Of a DNA stretch of 64,000 nt, positions 22,366 to 32,216 are shown one piece after another. The DNA is taken from assembly GCA_038503075.1 (NCBI GenBank), contig JBCAML010000002.1, forward strand, positions 372,001 through 436,000, read 5' to 3'. A program made the position numbers and the translations under genes. Position 1 is the first letter of the stretch. Every line of letters begins with the position of its first letter. Source of the DNA: Gyromitra esculenta. Taxonomy: Eukaryota > Ascomycota > Pezizomycetes > Pezizales > Discinaceae. The notes beneath the pieces are model-generated. The model saw only the letters and a program-made list of their open reading frames with translations, searched no databases and was not told the origin of the DNA.

Positions 22366-23918
22366 TCACTGCATGTCCCTGCTCTGGTTGATGTTTCTCG
22401 CCGCTTTCTTCCCAACTTCGTAGCTCGAGATCTAAACCACCAGTCAGCACCAATTTACCAATTCACTCTTCCACCTAAAGGGGGCAGACATACCATAATA
22501 GCACAAGCCGGCGCAACCTTCAGCATCCTCGGCACACACCCTCTCATCAGTCCCGGAGCCCCCTCGCTCTTCCAGATCCCCCACAGGACACGCGCCATAT
22601 TACCAACGTCGCCATTCCCAACCTGCATCCTCGTCTTCCCCACGTCAAACGGCGTCGTAAGCAGCGCGGCCACCGCACCGCTCGCCGCACCGCTGGCAAA
22701 CGCATCCGCAAACGTGCTCTCGCTGTGCAGGTCGTGCGTCACCCGCCCATGCAATCGCTCGCGGCGCCTCTGCAGCGCCTCCTTCACGGACTCGTATCCG
22801 AGCCAGTAGATGCCAGAGAAGGGGACGTCGCGCCACAGCGTGAGGCCCAAGCCGCGCCAGAGGGTCGCGACGCCGCCCGCGGCGACCATGGCGCGCACGC
22901 CGGCGACGGTGTCGCGGAACGACGGGGCCGTGCTGGCCTGTAGCCGGGTGCGGAACAGCTCGAGCGGCGAGATGGCGGTGGCGGCGATCGTGCGCGCTGC
23001 GGAGCCGGCGAGCAGCGGCGCCCACGCGTTGCTGGACCCGCTGAACGGTGACCAGGCCGACGTGCGCAGGGAGTCGTACCCCGTGAAGTAGATTACGTTG
23101 GACGGGAAGGCCATCACGAGCGTGGGGGTTAGGCCGCGCCAGAGGGTGGGGATCCCCTCGTAGCGGGCGATCTTGATGAGGCCCTCCCAGGTGCCGGTGA
23201 TGCGTCGACGGGAGGACTCCTCGAGGATGCAGGATTCGGAGATGCTGGTGGAGGGGGAGAGGGCGAGGCAGGCGGAGGAGGAGGAGGGGGTGGCTATGTA
23301 GAATATCTCGCGGCAGCAGGCGGTCACGCCCAGCGAGGAGGAGGTACCGGAGTGGAAGCGGAGGGGGGAGAGGGGGGACTTGTGGGCGTGGTGCGGGGTG
23401 TTGGCGGAGAGAGAGGCGGGGAGGGAGGGCTGGGACGAGGGCTGCTGGGACTGCAGGCGGACGCGGACGACATCGAGGGGGGTTACTGCGGCGTGTTAGT
23501 ATGTGTGCAGTGCAATGGGGGATTTACGATAATGATTGCAGGAGTGGATCTGGCGGTGCATGCGGGGAGAACTGCAATATATAGAACTGCAGCATAGAAC
23601 TGCAGCACATAGAAATGCAATATATATACCACGCACACGCCACACACGCACACGCACATATATAAATATACGTAGACGCAGGAAGCAATACACACCTAGC
23701 AAGCTGGTCAACAGGCTCCCCGAACACGCAGCCAGCATCTTCTGGGCGGCAGTAATCTCAATGTCGGCAGTTGGCGACCCCCCGGCAGCATTTCGGGCCA
23801 GGGATCGGTGGGGCTCATCGTCTCCAGCACCGGGCTCGAAAAGCGAGCGCTGGGAGCCACTGATGGCACCGTCCGAGTCTGGATCCAGACGAGAGGCAAA
23901 GTAGTTTGAGGCAGACAT
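22366..23918 (-). CDS. mitochondrial carrier of the MTM1/SLC25A39-40 group
   Basis: Three exons, 23918-23696, 23485-22494 and 22431-22366, give 426 residues. The introns are 210 nt (GTGTGT...CCGCAG, phase 1) and 62 nt (GTATGT...GTTTAG, phase 0). The three carrier repeats carry PLDVVRVRLQSQ, PLELFRTRLQA and PFDVGKTRMQV, the Px[DE]xx[KR]x[RK] signatures of an inner-membrane solute carrier with six helices. The third repeat and a CCREIFY segment in a long first loop point to Mtm1/SLC25A39-40. That group is linked to mitochondrial glutathione import and, in yeast, to manganese supply to Sod2. The first loop here is long and Ser/Pro-rich. The C-terminus is VGKKAARNINQSRDMQ. It is transcribed divergently from the F-box gene. 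Confidence 0.87.
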
Positions 23919-24023
23919 CTTTGAGGTTTGCAGTGGCGGCGATATCGCAGAATGTGTGGAGAATAAAAACCGGCTGCGGTTATCTGATTGCGTCTTGGTA
24001 ATCAGATCGGGGTTAGGGGTGAA

Positions 24024-24056
24024 GTGGGTTAGGGGTGGGTTAGGGGTGGGTTAGGG
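24024..24056 (+). repeat. telomere-like tandem repeat, three copies
   Basis: Three exact copies of GTGGGTTAGGG in a row, each containing TTAGGG, followed directly by TTAT. Confidence 0.85.
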
Positions 24057-24125
24057 TTATTTGCTGGCACTGCGGTTGACGGGAACAGAACAGGAACGGA
24101 AATGCAGCAGAGGACTGAGGCGTCA

Positions 24126-24178
24126 CAGGAAATGCAGGAAATGCAGGAAATGCCAGGAATGCCAGGAAATACCAGCAG
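24126..24178 (+). repeat. degenerate AGGAAATGC tandem array
   Basis: About six units of 9-10 bases based on CAGGAAATG, the later ones with point changes (CAGGAATGC, CAGGAAATAC, CAGCAGTGC). Confidence 0.6.
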
Positions 24179-24333
24179 TGCCAGTAAACGCCCTCATGCA
24201 GGTCAATGACACCCAGGGCCAGGGTTAGGGCTGTTCTTATCTCGCTGACTCCAACCTGGCCTCCGATTGCTTATAACTGTCTTCTCTCCCTCTCCCTCTC
24301 TCTTCTCTCCCACCACTCCCACCACTCCCCCCA

Positions 24334-25946
24334 ATGGACGACCGTGAATCCGAACTCTCCCGCTTCCGCCAGCAGTGGAAGGAGGAAGTGACCCGTCGCG
24401 TCGCTCCCCAGCCCTCCAGCCCTAGCTCCAGCTCCAGCGCCAGCTCCAAGGCGAAACCCCCAGCGCCAGCATTCTCCTCCCGGAAGCTGTCGCACTCGTC
24501 CGCCTCTGCCAATGACGTCTCCGAGGACCCAGAGGCCGCCGCGCCGCTCCCCGAGCCTAGCATCCGAGAACGATCCGTTTCGCCAACGGCAGTGAGGAGG
24601 ACTTCCGTGTCGGTGCCAACTGTGCCGGGAGTACCCGAGAGCGCGCTGGAGCACTACGAAAGGGCCGTGGAAAAAGAGACGCAGGGCAGTCTGGGGGAGA
24701 GCTTGAGCTTGTACCGCAAAGCTTTCAGGGTATGTCCATGTTCGCCCAATTGCTGAACGTGCTGACTCGTGAATTGAATCAGATGGACGCAAAAGTAGAC
24801 TCCCACTACCGCGAAAAATACTTTCCCCGTCCACCCCCCGGCGGCGCTGGTCCCTCCACAACCAAAGAGAAAGCCTCAGCTCCACCTATCGACCCTAGCG
24901 CCCCCGTTCTGCCTCCAACATCCCTCGCGTCAAATTCGAAACAGGTTTCGGCCCTCATCGCCTCGTTTGCACATCTCCAGATCCAACCGTCGCTGCCACC
25001 CCGTCTCGACGACGAGACCGAGACAGCTGAAACGGAGCCTCTATTCTCCCCGCTGTCTACCCTCCCGTCCGAGCTCCTCCTGCACATCCTCCGCGCGCTC
25101 GCCGTCACCGACCTCGCCTCCTTCGCGCGGTGCGCCCAGGTCTGCAAGGCCCTCGCCTTCCTGGTCATCACCGAGCAGAGCATCTGGCGCGACGTCTGCG
25201 CCGTCACGTACAGCCGCATGGTCTGGGACTGGAAGTGCCAGGTCGACGGCAGCGAACCAATCGACCGGCCCCTCACCGACCCAGACCCCCCGTCCTCCGA
25301 AGATGAGGAGGGCGCGGAAGACGAAGAAGAAGACGAAACAGAAGAAGAAACCCGCATCCCCCCCGACCTCGAATCCCTACTACCAGCCTACACACACTCG
25401 TACCGCAAAATGCTCATCACGCGTCCCCGCATCCGGTACAACGGGGTCTACATCTCGACGTGCAACTACGTGCGCTCCGGGGCGTCGCAGAGCGGCTGGA
25501 ACACCCCCGTGCACATCGTCACGTACTTCCGGTATCTACGGTTCTATCCCGACGGCACGGTGGCGTCGCTGCTGTCCACGCACGAGCCCGGCGACGTGGT
25601 GCACGCGTTTGGTAGAGCGCCGCCGGGGCCGTCTGCGGGTGCCGCCGCGGGGTGGGGCCGGTACGTGGCGCGCGGCCGGTGGAGGGTGGATCTGGACGGC
25701 AGGGTGGACGTGGAGACGGAGCCGCCGCGGGGCGGGAGCATGGAGCGGTACTTGTTTAGGATGCAGATGAGGGTTCGGAGTGCGCGCGCGGGGGGCAGGG
25801 TGGGAGCTAGCAATAAGTTGGTCTGGGAGGGGTTTTGGTCGTGGAATCGGCTGACGGACGATTTGGCGGAGTTTTCGCTGAGGAACGACAAGGCGTTCTT
25901 TTTCTCGAGGGTGGGGAGTGTGGAGAGGGAGATGGGGATTGTGTAG
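24334..25946 (+). CDS. HRT3: F-box protein Hrt3/Pof7 (FBXO9 family)
   Basis: Two exons, 24334-24729 and 24783-25946, give 519 residues. The 53-nt intron has GTATGT and AATCAG borders in phase 0. The joined product reads LSLYRKAFR-MDAKVDSHYREKYF, a TPR-like N-terminal part typical of FBXO9 relatives. An F-box lies at about residues 220-270 (LPSELLLHILRAL...CAQVCKALAFLV...IWRDVC). An acidic tract follows (about residues 315-335). The C-terminal FBXO9 domain has IRYNGVYISTCNYVR, YFRYLRFYPDGTV, LVWEGFWSWN and FSLRNDKAFFFSRV. It should be the substrate receptor of an SCF ubiquitin ligase, binding Skp1 through the F-box. The substrate is unknown. The N-terminal 100 residues are Ser/Pro-rich and probably disordered. 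Confidence 0.88.
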
Positions 25947-26290
25947 GGGTGGGTATGGTGGGGTTGTGTATGGTGGGGGTGTGGGTATGGTGGTTTGATA
26001 GTGGTGAGGGTTGGGGTTTTGTGGGTTTTACAGATTTTATTGGTTTATCGATTTTATCGATTTATGGGAGAGAGGTTACGGTACAGAGTGGCATCCGCTC
26101 TACGGCTGCACTCTGGAAATAATTGGATGGGAGACAGCGGGTGGGTGGGTGGATGGATGAGGTGAGGTGAGAAAGGTAATGATATGTACTATTACGTAGG
26201 ATGAGATGAACGATAGACGAGCCCAGAATAGAGTCCTGGCAGACGATATTACTATTATTACATGTACCCCGAGCCATTGCCTGCCGTGCA

Positions 26291-26385
26291 CCCTGCTGCC
26301 ACTATTACCTTGCTGCTGCTGCTATACCTTGCTGCTGCTGCTATACCTTGCTGCTGCCACTATACCCTACTGCCACCACTGTCAC
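26291..26385 (+). repeat. degenerate CTG-rich minisatellite
   Basis: About five units near 19 bases. The central ones read TGCTGCTGCTGCTATACCT exactly and the outer ones have CCACTATACC or CCACCACTGTC variants. Confidence 0.7.
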
Positions 26386-26769
26386 CCACCACCTGTTGCA
26401 CGGGACCGTGATGTCGGGGGCGGGACTCCGCTTTCCTTCTGGAAGCAGCATCGTCGCGCTTGGCCGCACCTGGCGCGTCGTACCGGGCAGAGCTAGCGAC
26501 AGTCCGTCCGTGCTTCGTCTGGTTGGAAGTGGTCGGTGCGGTGGGAGCGGTTGCCGGGGTAGCAGAGGGACACTCGGTCGCCTGTGGGAGCCAGCCAGAC
26601 CAGACCACAGCAATGGACAGAGTGAATGTTGATGTCCTCTGCCCTTCCTGGGCACACCACATGTACGGCAGACAGACGTAGGTACAGGCACATGCCCATT
26701 CGGTTTCCACGCTGGTAATTGACTGCCTGGGCGGCATCATCGCACATAATCCCCACAAGCCTGTTCGGC

Positions 26770-26809
26770 CTCTGCTCTGCTCTGCTCTGCTCTGCTCTGC
26801 TCTGCTCTG
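26770..26809 (+). repeat. (CTCTG)8 pentanucleotide repeat upstream of KAR9
   Basis: Eight perfect CTCTG units. A second array of the same unit and orientation lies beyond the 3' end of KAR9 at 31149-31183. Confidence 0.9.
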
Positions 26810-27487
26810 ATCAGCTCTGCCTGTCTGGGGCGGGAGATTTTAAGGGTTCGACCACACACCAGGAGGAGGGGCCGTTGCTGCGTGGTCCGAGTTGGACGGC
26901 CAATTGGAGCACCGGGGCTCCAGCCTTCCTTCCACGCAGCCCCTCCCTCCTCTCGCTCCCAGCATGGAGATACGCATGAGGGTGCTCTGGAAGGGGTGTT
27001 TGATAACAGCTGTACCGCACCGCGGGTGGGAGACAGATCTGGCTGCGAGGGAATAACAGGGAGGGGAAGAAGGAAGGAAAGCAGAGAGCAGAAAAAGAAA
27101 AAGACAGAGGTGAAACACTCCAGAAGAGAAAGACGAGAAACACGCGTTCCCCTTCACTCTCACCATCACCCAGAGCTCCGTCCGTCTGCTCCTCTCCCTA
27201 ATTTACACATCTACACATCTATCCCCCATCCATCCATCTTCATCTCCATTCCATTTCCATTTCCATCTCCATCTCCATCAGCTATCGTCTTCTGCTGCCC
27301 TCCTCTCCCACACCCCCCCCCGTTCCGTTTCAATCACCGGGCGGACGGCGGCAAAAATACAATAACCAACTGAAAATTCTATCCCTCCCCCCCTCCCAAA
27401 ATACATAAACGAGAGACAGTGAAGAGCGTGCCAAATCATCCCCCCCCCCCCATTTCTTCCCATCAAAAGTTGCTCTGAAAAATTGAA

Positions 27488-30400
27488 ATGCCAGAGGACT
27501 CCCGTGGTCGCATCCAGGATCCTCCAGTAATCGTCCGTTCCACCCGAAAACCCTCCCCCGGCCTGCAAGCAAGGATCAAGATGCTCGAGGCCGACGCCGA
27601 GAAGAGAAACTTAAACAGGGGCCGTTTGTCTCCATCTCCCTCCCCCCACAGGAAGCTCTCTCCCGATCTCATCAACTCTGCTGCCACCAACGGTATGGCC
27701 CTGCAGAAGGAATTGCCGCCAACTCCTATCGAGGAGGAGGAATACGAACACCATCACCACACTTACAAACACGATGGAGGGGTAGAAAAGTATAATCAGG
27801 AGCAGCAGGCACAGGAGCAGCAGCAACAACAGCAACAGCAACAGCAGCCGAATCGGGAGGACGTGAGCGAGAATGAGGTAATTGGTGACGAGCACCAAGA
27901 AACCCCCCAAGCTACCGTAGCCACGGAAGACTCTTTCGCTGCCGAGATCTCCTCCCCGGGTCGACCTGATACTTCTTACTCGACCTGGACCGACGACGGC
28001 CGTGTAACGGCCACAGCCCGGTTCTCAGAGGACACGGCCGAACCAACTACCAGCAACGGTTTCTCCTCTTCTACAGGGCTGACTTCGCTGCAACGCCGTG
28101 CTTCCGTCTTCTCCCTTTCTCGCGTGTCCTTTTCTGCCCAGCTCTCCCGCTTAACTTCGCTCTCCCTACCACTGTCGTCGGATATCTCGTCACGCATCCG
28201 AGCACTCCCAAGTGCCGGCGAGGCTTGCAACGCGCTCATTAATGCCGGCGACCAGATTGGTCGCTGGATCGATACCGCCAAGAAGGTCCTCCGCGGACTA
28301 GACGCGGAAGATGACGTCGAGTGGGCCGCACAAGGCCGCGAGTCGCTGAACGGCGTTGATTCCGCGGTCGGAAAGTTCTCGGGCTTGGTTCAGGTTTATG
28401 TCGAGCTTATCGAAGAGATACGGAAACGTCCCGACATTGATTCCGTGAAACCAACGCTCTCGGAGATCGTCAAGGTCATGAGCGAGGTGCTTGACGGATG
28501 GAAGGAGGTCCAGGTGATCCTGAAGGGGGTTAAAGACCAAGTCGAGACTGCGATGGAATGGACGGAACTGTGGACTATGATCCTGCAGGACATCCAGGCC
28601 GAGCTCGATGCTTGCCAGACTATCGTGTTTGAGGAAGAGGAAAAGAGACACCGGAGCTTGATGGAGGACGGAGGCGTCGGCGGTGTCGATCTGGATACAC
28701 TGCAGACCATCATGGAGGAGACCCCGAATACCGCGAGAGTGACTATGGCGAAGCTGGAAGATAGCTCGTTGCTGGGCTTGATTGCTCGGATGCAACCGCT
28801 AAGGGTGTCTTTGGATTTCCTGCCAATGAGGCTGCAGAGCTTCCAGAGCAGGGCTTTAGAGATTTTCCCGAGCGCTTGTGAGGACTTGAACTCGAGACAG
28901 AGTACGCTGGAGAAGAAGTGGAGGAGGCTAGATTCTGACGTTGAAGGGCTAAAGAAGGAGCTTGGGGAAGACAAGTGGGTTGCACTGTTTAGGAATGCGG
29001 GCAAGCAGACGGCGTCGATGATCGAGAGCGTCGAAAGGAGTCTGCGTAAGTTGAGGGATGCTGTTACGGTCTGGGAGGAGAGTGGCGGGAGGATCGACGA
29101 GGGTCTGGCACAGAGGATACAGAACTATGAAGCCAAGAAAGTCCATTACGGTATGTGTATTCTAGTGAAAGCGTTCCGCCTAGGGGAGTTACTGATTTGC
29201 TTCAAACAAACAGGCAGCGCTATAGATAGAGCGTTAGGGCTCATCAGCAAAGGCGTTCGCGATCGTATCACGGTCAATGGCGAGATCATCAGGCTCGAGA
29301 CGGCAATGCGAACACGATGGAAAAATCTCGATGCGTCGATGGCAGATATGGAGCAAGACATGAATGACCTTCAGCTCAACTCTCAGACGCTCCGCGACTC
29401 GATCTCTACCATTACCTCCCTGGATGTACGCTCTTATAATGGCTCTGGGATGGTCACACCCGGAAGCTCACCCGCAAGTTCTGTTATCATGGCGACGTCC
29501 CCAATCACTTCGGAGCGGCAACGCTCTCCCGCCAGCGGGTCTAGGCGGCCAAGTGCCTCGAAAAGCCCGCAGGGCAGGAATGGTTCTGTCAGCGGTATTC
29601 CCAAGAAGTCGCCACACTCCCGTCTTCTGTCTACCGGCTCATCTCTATTGCCCACTTCGACCGGAATGGCCAGAACCTCGTCGGCGCCGTCTAACCAGAC
29701 CCAAAATCAGGAACAACAGACACAGAGGAAGCTATCAGCTGGCTCTATGACGAGTGCCAAGAAGTTTGACGGCAGACCTAGATGGAACACATCAACCAAT
29801 ACCGCTGAAACCATTTACACTAGCACCTTCAAGCCGTTGTCTTTGCCCACTCCCACCCAATACTCGAAGGCCTCCCCCGGTGCTGCTCCCAGGCGCCCGA
29901 CAGTCACTACTCCACGTTCTAACTCTCAAAATGGCACACGCATCCCTGTCCCCAGCCCCCTCAGCCAGACCAACAACTCTGCCACCGGCTCACCGAGCTA
30001 TCACAGACTCTCACAATCTATTACCTCCATGGGCCGTCGTGCTAGCGCCGGCTTTCACAAGAGTCCTACTCCCGCCCCCCGCATCATCGCCCCCCCCCAA
30101 GGCAGCTCCAACAACTCCAATCGCCCTGAACTCCGCCGACAGGCTAGCACATCCCAGCTTCGGTACGCATCTCATCATCAATCACAGACCTCTCCCAATA
30201 CTCCAGTTTCTGCACATTTTAGCCAAGAGCACCAGGATATGGAGGAGGATGAGGAAAATAATGAAGAGGGTAGACAAAAGAGATCGTATTCTAGACCTGC
30301 GAGCGCTCTGGCAAGTAGTGCGATGGGGTATATTAGAGGTGCGAGGATGAGCATGTTACCGAGACCTTCGACACCCAGCAGTGGCGGGCCGACCGGTGGT

Positions 30401-30550
30401 GGGGATGGAATTGGTGCACATGGAAGTGCGGGGCATGTTTCGGGAAGACAGAGTGTGACGGGCAGTGTAGATGGCAAGGGAAAGAGAAACAGCATGCCAC
30501 CTGTGTCAAAGGGGTGGGGATATGATGGGAGGCCGAAGTGGAAGCACTGA
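27488..30550 (+). CDS. KAR9: Kar9-family spindle-positioning protein
   Basis: Two exons, 27488-29150 and 29214-30550, give 999 residues. The intron (29151-29213, GTATGT, CTGAT branch, AACAG) is 63 nt with no stop, so retention would yield 1,020 residues. The N-terminal 230 residues are disordered with a Gln-rich tract at about 104-121. The KAR9 helical domain runs from about 238 to 640 (ALPSAGEACNALINAGDQIG onward). The C-terminal third is basic and Ser/Pro-rich. It holds candidate EB1/Bim1 docking motifs: SGIP at about 681, LSLPTP at about 763 and TRIP at about 796. A GRPRW/GRPKW element occurs near 730 and again at the very end. Kar9 links microtubule plus ends to myosin-driven transport and orients the spindle. 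The motif calls are by eye. Confidence 0.88.
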   Translation: MPEDSRGRIQDPPVIVRSTRKPSPGLQARIKMLEADAEKRNLNRGRLSPSPSPHRKLSPDLINSAATNGMALQKELPPTPIEEEEYEHHHHTYKHDGGVEKYNQEQQAQEQQQQQQQQQQPNREDVSENEVIGDEHQETPQATVATEDSFAAEISSPGRPDTSYSTWTDDGRVTATARFSEDTAEPTTSNGFSSSTGLTSLQRRASVFSLSRVSFSAQLSRLTSLSLPLSSDISSRIRALPSAGEACNALINAGDQIGRWIDTAKKVLRGLDAEDDVEWAAQGRESLNGVDSAVGKFSGLVQVYVELIEEIRKRPDIDSVKPTLSEIVKVMSEVLDGWKEVQVILKGVKDQVETAMEWTELWTMILQDIQAELDACQTIVFEEEEKRHRSLMEDGGVGGVDLDTLQTIMEETPNTARVTMAKLEDSSLLGLIARMQPLRVSLDFLPMRLQSFQSRALEIFPSACEDLNSRQSTLEKKWRRLDSDVEGLKKELGEDKWVALFRNAGKQTASMIESVERSLRKLRDAVTVWEESGGRIDEGLAQRIQNYEAKKVHYGMCILVKAFRLGELLICFKQTGSAIDRALGLISKGVRDRITVNGEIIRLETAMRTRWKNLDASMADMEQDMNDLQLNSQTLRDSISTITSLDVRSYNGSGMVTPGSSPASSVIMATSPITSERQRSPASGSRRPSASKSPQGRNGSVSGIPKKSPHSRLLSTGSSLLPTSTGMARTSSAPSNQTQNQEQQTQRKLSAGSMTSAKKFDGRPRWNTSTNTAETIYTSTFKPLSLPTPTQYSKASPGAAPRRPTVTTPRSNSQNGTRIPVPSPLSQTNNSATGSPSYHRLSQSITSMGRRASAGFHKSPTPAPRIIAPPQGSSNNSNRPELRRQASTSQLRYASHHQSQTSPNTPVSAHFSQEHQDMEEDEENNEEGRQKRSYSRPASALASSAMGYIRGARMSMLPRPSTPSSGGPTGGGDGIGAHGSAGHVSGRQSVTGSVDGKGKRNSMPPVSKGWGYDGRPKWKH

Positions 30551-32216
30551 TGTGATGTATGGAAGCAAGATGGTCAAGTTCCTTTTTACTTTTATACCTT
30601 TTTATTGCCATGGGCTTTTTTTTTTGTCCTGAGAGAGCTTGTTTTTTCTGCTTCGCTCTTCAGACATCTTCTTTTCCCCTTTAGCTTCTATTACTTTTAT
30701 TTCTATCACTATTTCTACTTCTACCGCTTCTTCTTCATGTTAGTTCAAGGGCTTCTATTCTATCTCTCCTTTTTTATGGCATGTACTATTGTCGTATCAT
30801 GAGCATCTGTATTTTGTGTATTTTCGGTGTGTTTTATTTTTCTTAAACACCTCATTCTTCTTTTTAGCGGAGGAATATAAGGGCATTGATTTGGGAGGGG
30901 GGGGCTGTGGGGGGTTATTTGGCGTTTTTATTTTTATTTTTTTACCATTCCTTCTACTGTATTTTTTTTTTCTTCTTCTTGAAATCAGAGTGGTATGTGA
31001 AGAGAGGAGCGAGAGAGAGGAGCGGGATTGAAAGTGTTTTATTACCGCATAATGATTCTTTTTTTTTTCAGTGTAGAAAAACTGCCCTTTGGCGGTTGGT
31101 GTTGGGGGCCCTTTTCTTCTTCTTTTACTTTGATATAAGATTTTTATACTCTGCTCTGCTCTGCTCTGCTCTGCTCTGCTCTGGCTAGTGTATCGTGTTG
31201 TGTGTGATGTTGAATGGTGAGGGTGGTTATGTGATTTTTTTATTTTTTATTTTGTAGGATTGACGAAAACTGTTCGCCGTCGTCGGTTTGTTACGTTGTA
31301 GTAAACCTTTTCTGTTTCTGTCTCTATTTCCCTTCCCCCTTCTTCAATCAATGCCCGGCCCAGCTCGGCCTGTTTTTAGTGCGGGTGACGAGCGGTGATT
31401 CGGTAGATAGCTTATTGGTAAGTTGGTTGGCCTGGCCGATCGATGGGGCAGGGGGGCAGGGGGCAGGGGAGATAAAGTAAGGCGGGAAGGGGGAGGGGGA
31501 GGGGAGGGGGAACGGTAATGGGTGATGGTGATGAACTGTGACGCGGATTAATGATGATAGGGGAGGGGGGGGTCTTTTTTTCCTTTTCTCCTTTGTTATT
31601 TAGTTTTCTCCTTTGTATAGTGTTTTTTTCCTCATGGGGGGGAGGATCGTTGTGGTGGGGTTTCGTTTGTTTAGTAATGTCTGAATGAGGGGTGGATGGT
31701 TATGAGAGTAGTTAACTGTGGAGAGAAGGGGAGGGGGGATCGTGTATCAGTGATACATGTACATGTTTAAAAGATAGCTGTGCTGCAGCTGTTTGAAAGA
31801 TAGTTGAGCTATAAAGTCTAGAAGACTAGTGGTAATGATGGTCTCATGTGGTTTTGGGTGTGCGAAAAACATTATTATCTCTTGCTCTAGGCTCTGAGTA
31901 GGTTTCTTGGTTGGTTGGTTGGTTGGTGAAGTGGAGTCATTGGTTATCACTCGTGTTTCGAGACTGGTCTAGGGTCTGGTGTTGGCGTTTGCGTGGTGGG
32001 TGTGGGAGCGTAGGGTGGATTCAGGCTAGGATCCAATAGATGGGTGTTGGCTTGCGGTAGGCTGCACCTGACTATTTTCCTCAAATGAGCACTCACTCGG
32101 CTTTACTGTGGAGTATGGTGGCGTGGCAAAAAGCATACTCTTGTGGAGCAATTCAGATGTGTCCCAGATGCATTCCCATATATGTGTACCCATACAGCGT
32201 AATAAATCATTTAAGT
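30551..32216. other. convergent intergenic region, low complexity
   Basis: Lies between the 3' ends of KAR9 and the dehydrogenase gene. T-rich and G-rich stretches alternate, with many G runs (30895-30910, 31450-31510), a GGTT microsatellite (31908-31927), the second CTCTG array and one TACATGTA (31754). No ORF is supported. Confidence 0.6.
31149..31183 (+). repeat. (CTCTG)7 pentanucleotide repeat downstream of KAR9
   Basis: Seven perfect units in the same orientation as the array at 26770-26809. Confidence 0.9.

Larger units (their letters stand above)
23919..24333. promoter_or_regulatory. divergent promoter between MTM1-type carrier and F-box genes
   Basis: Only 415 bases separate the two start codons. 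The segment contains three exact telomere-like units (24024-24056), further GGTTAGGG copies at 24011-24018 and 24222-24230, and a degenerate tandem AGGAAATGC array (24126-24178). Short telomere-like boxes occur in promoters of housekeeping genes in fungi and plants and bind Tbf1/Rap1/Myb-type factors. Such binding here is inference. Confidence 0.55.
25947..27487. other. intergenic region rich in simple repeats
   Basis: 3' flank of the F-box gene (GTATGGTGGG repeats), a CTG-rich minisatellite, a CTCTG pentanucleotide array, and then the long C/T-rich leader of KAR9 (CCATTTCCAT and CATCTC repeats, poly-C runs). Many chance ORFs arise from these repeats. None is supported. Confidence 0.6.

Noticed and set aside
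24237..25891. Long minus-strand and alternative plus-strand frames over the F-box gene
   Set aside because: GC-rich coding sequence opens the other frames. Only the spliced plus-strand frame shows F-box and FBXO9 homology.
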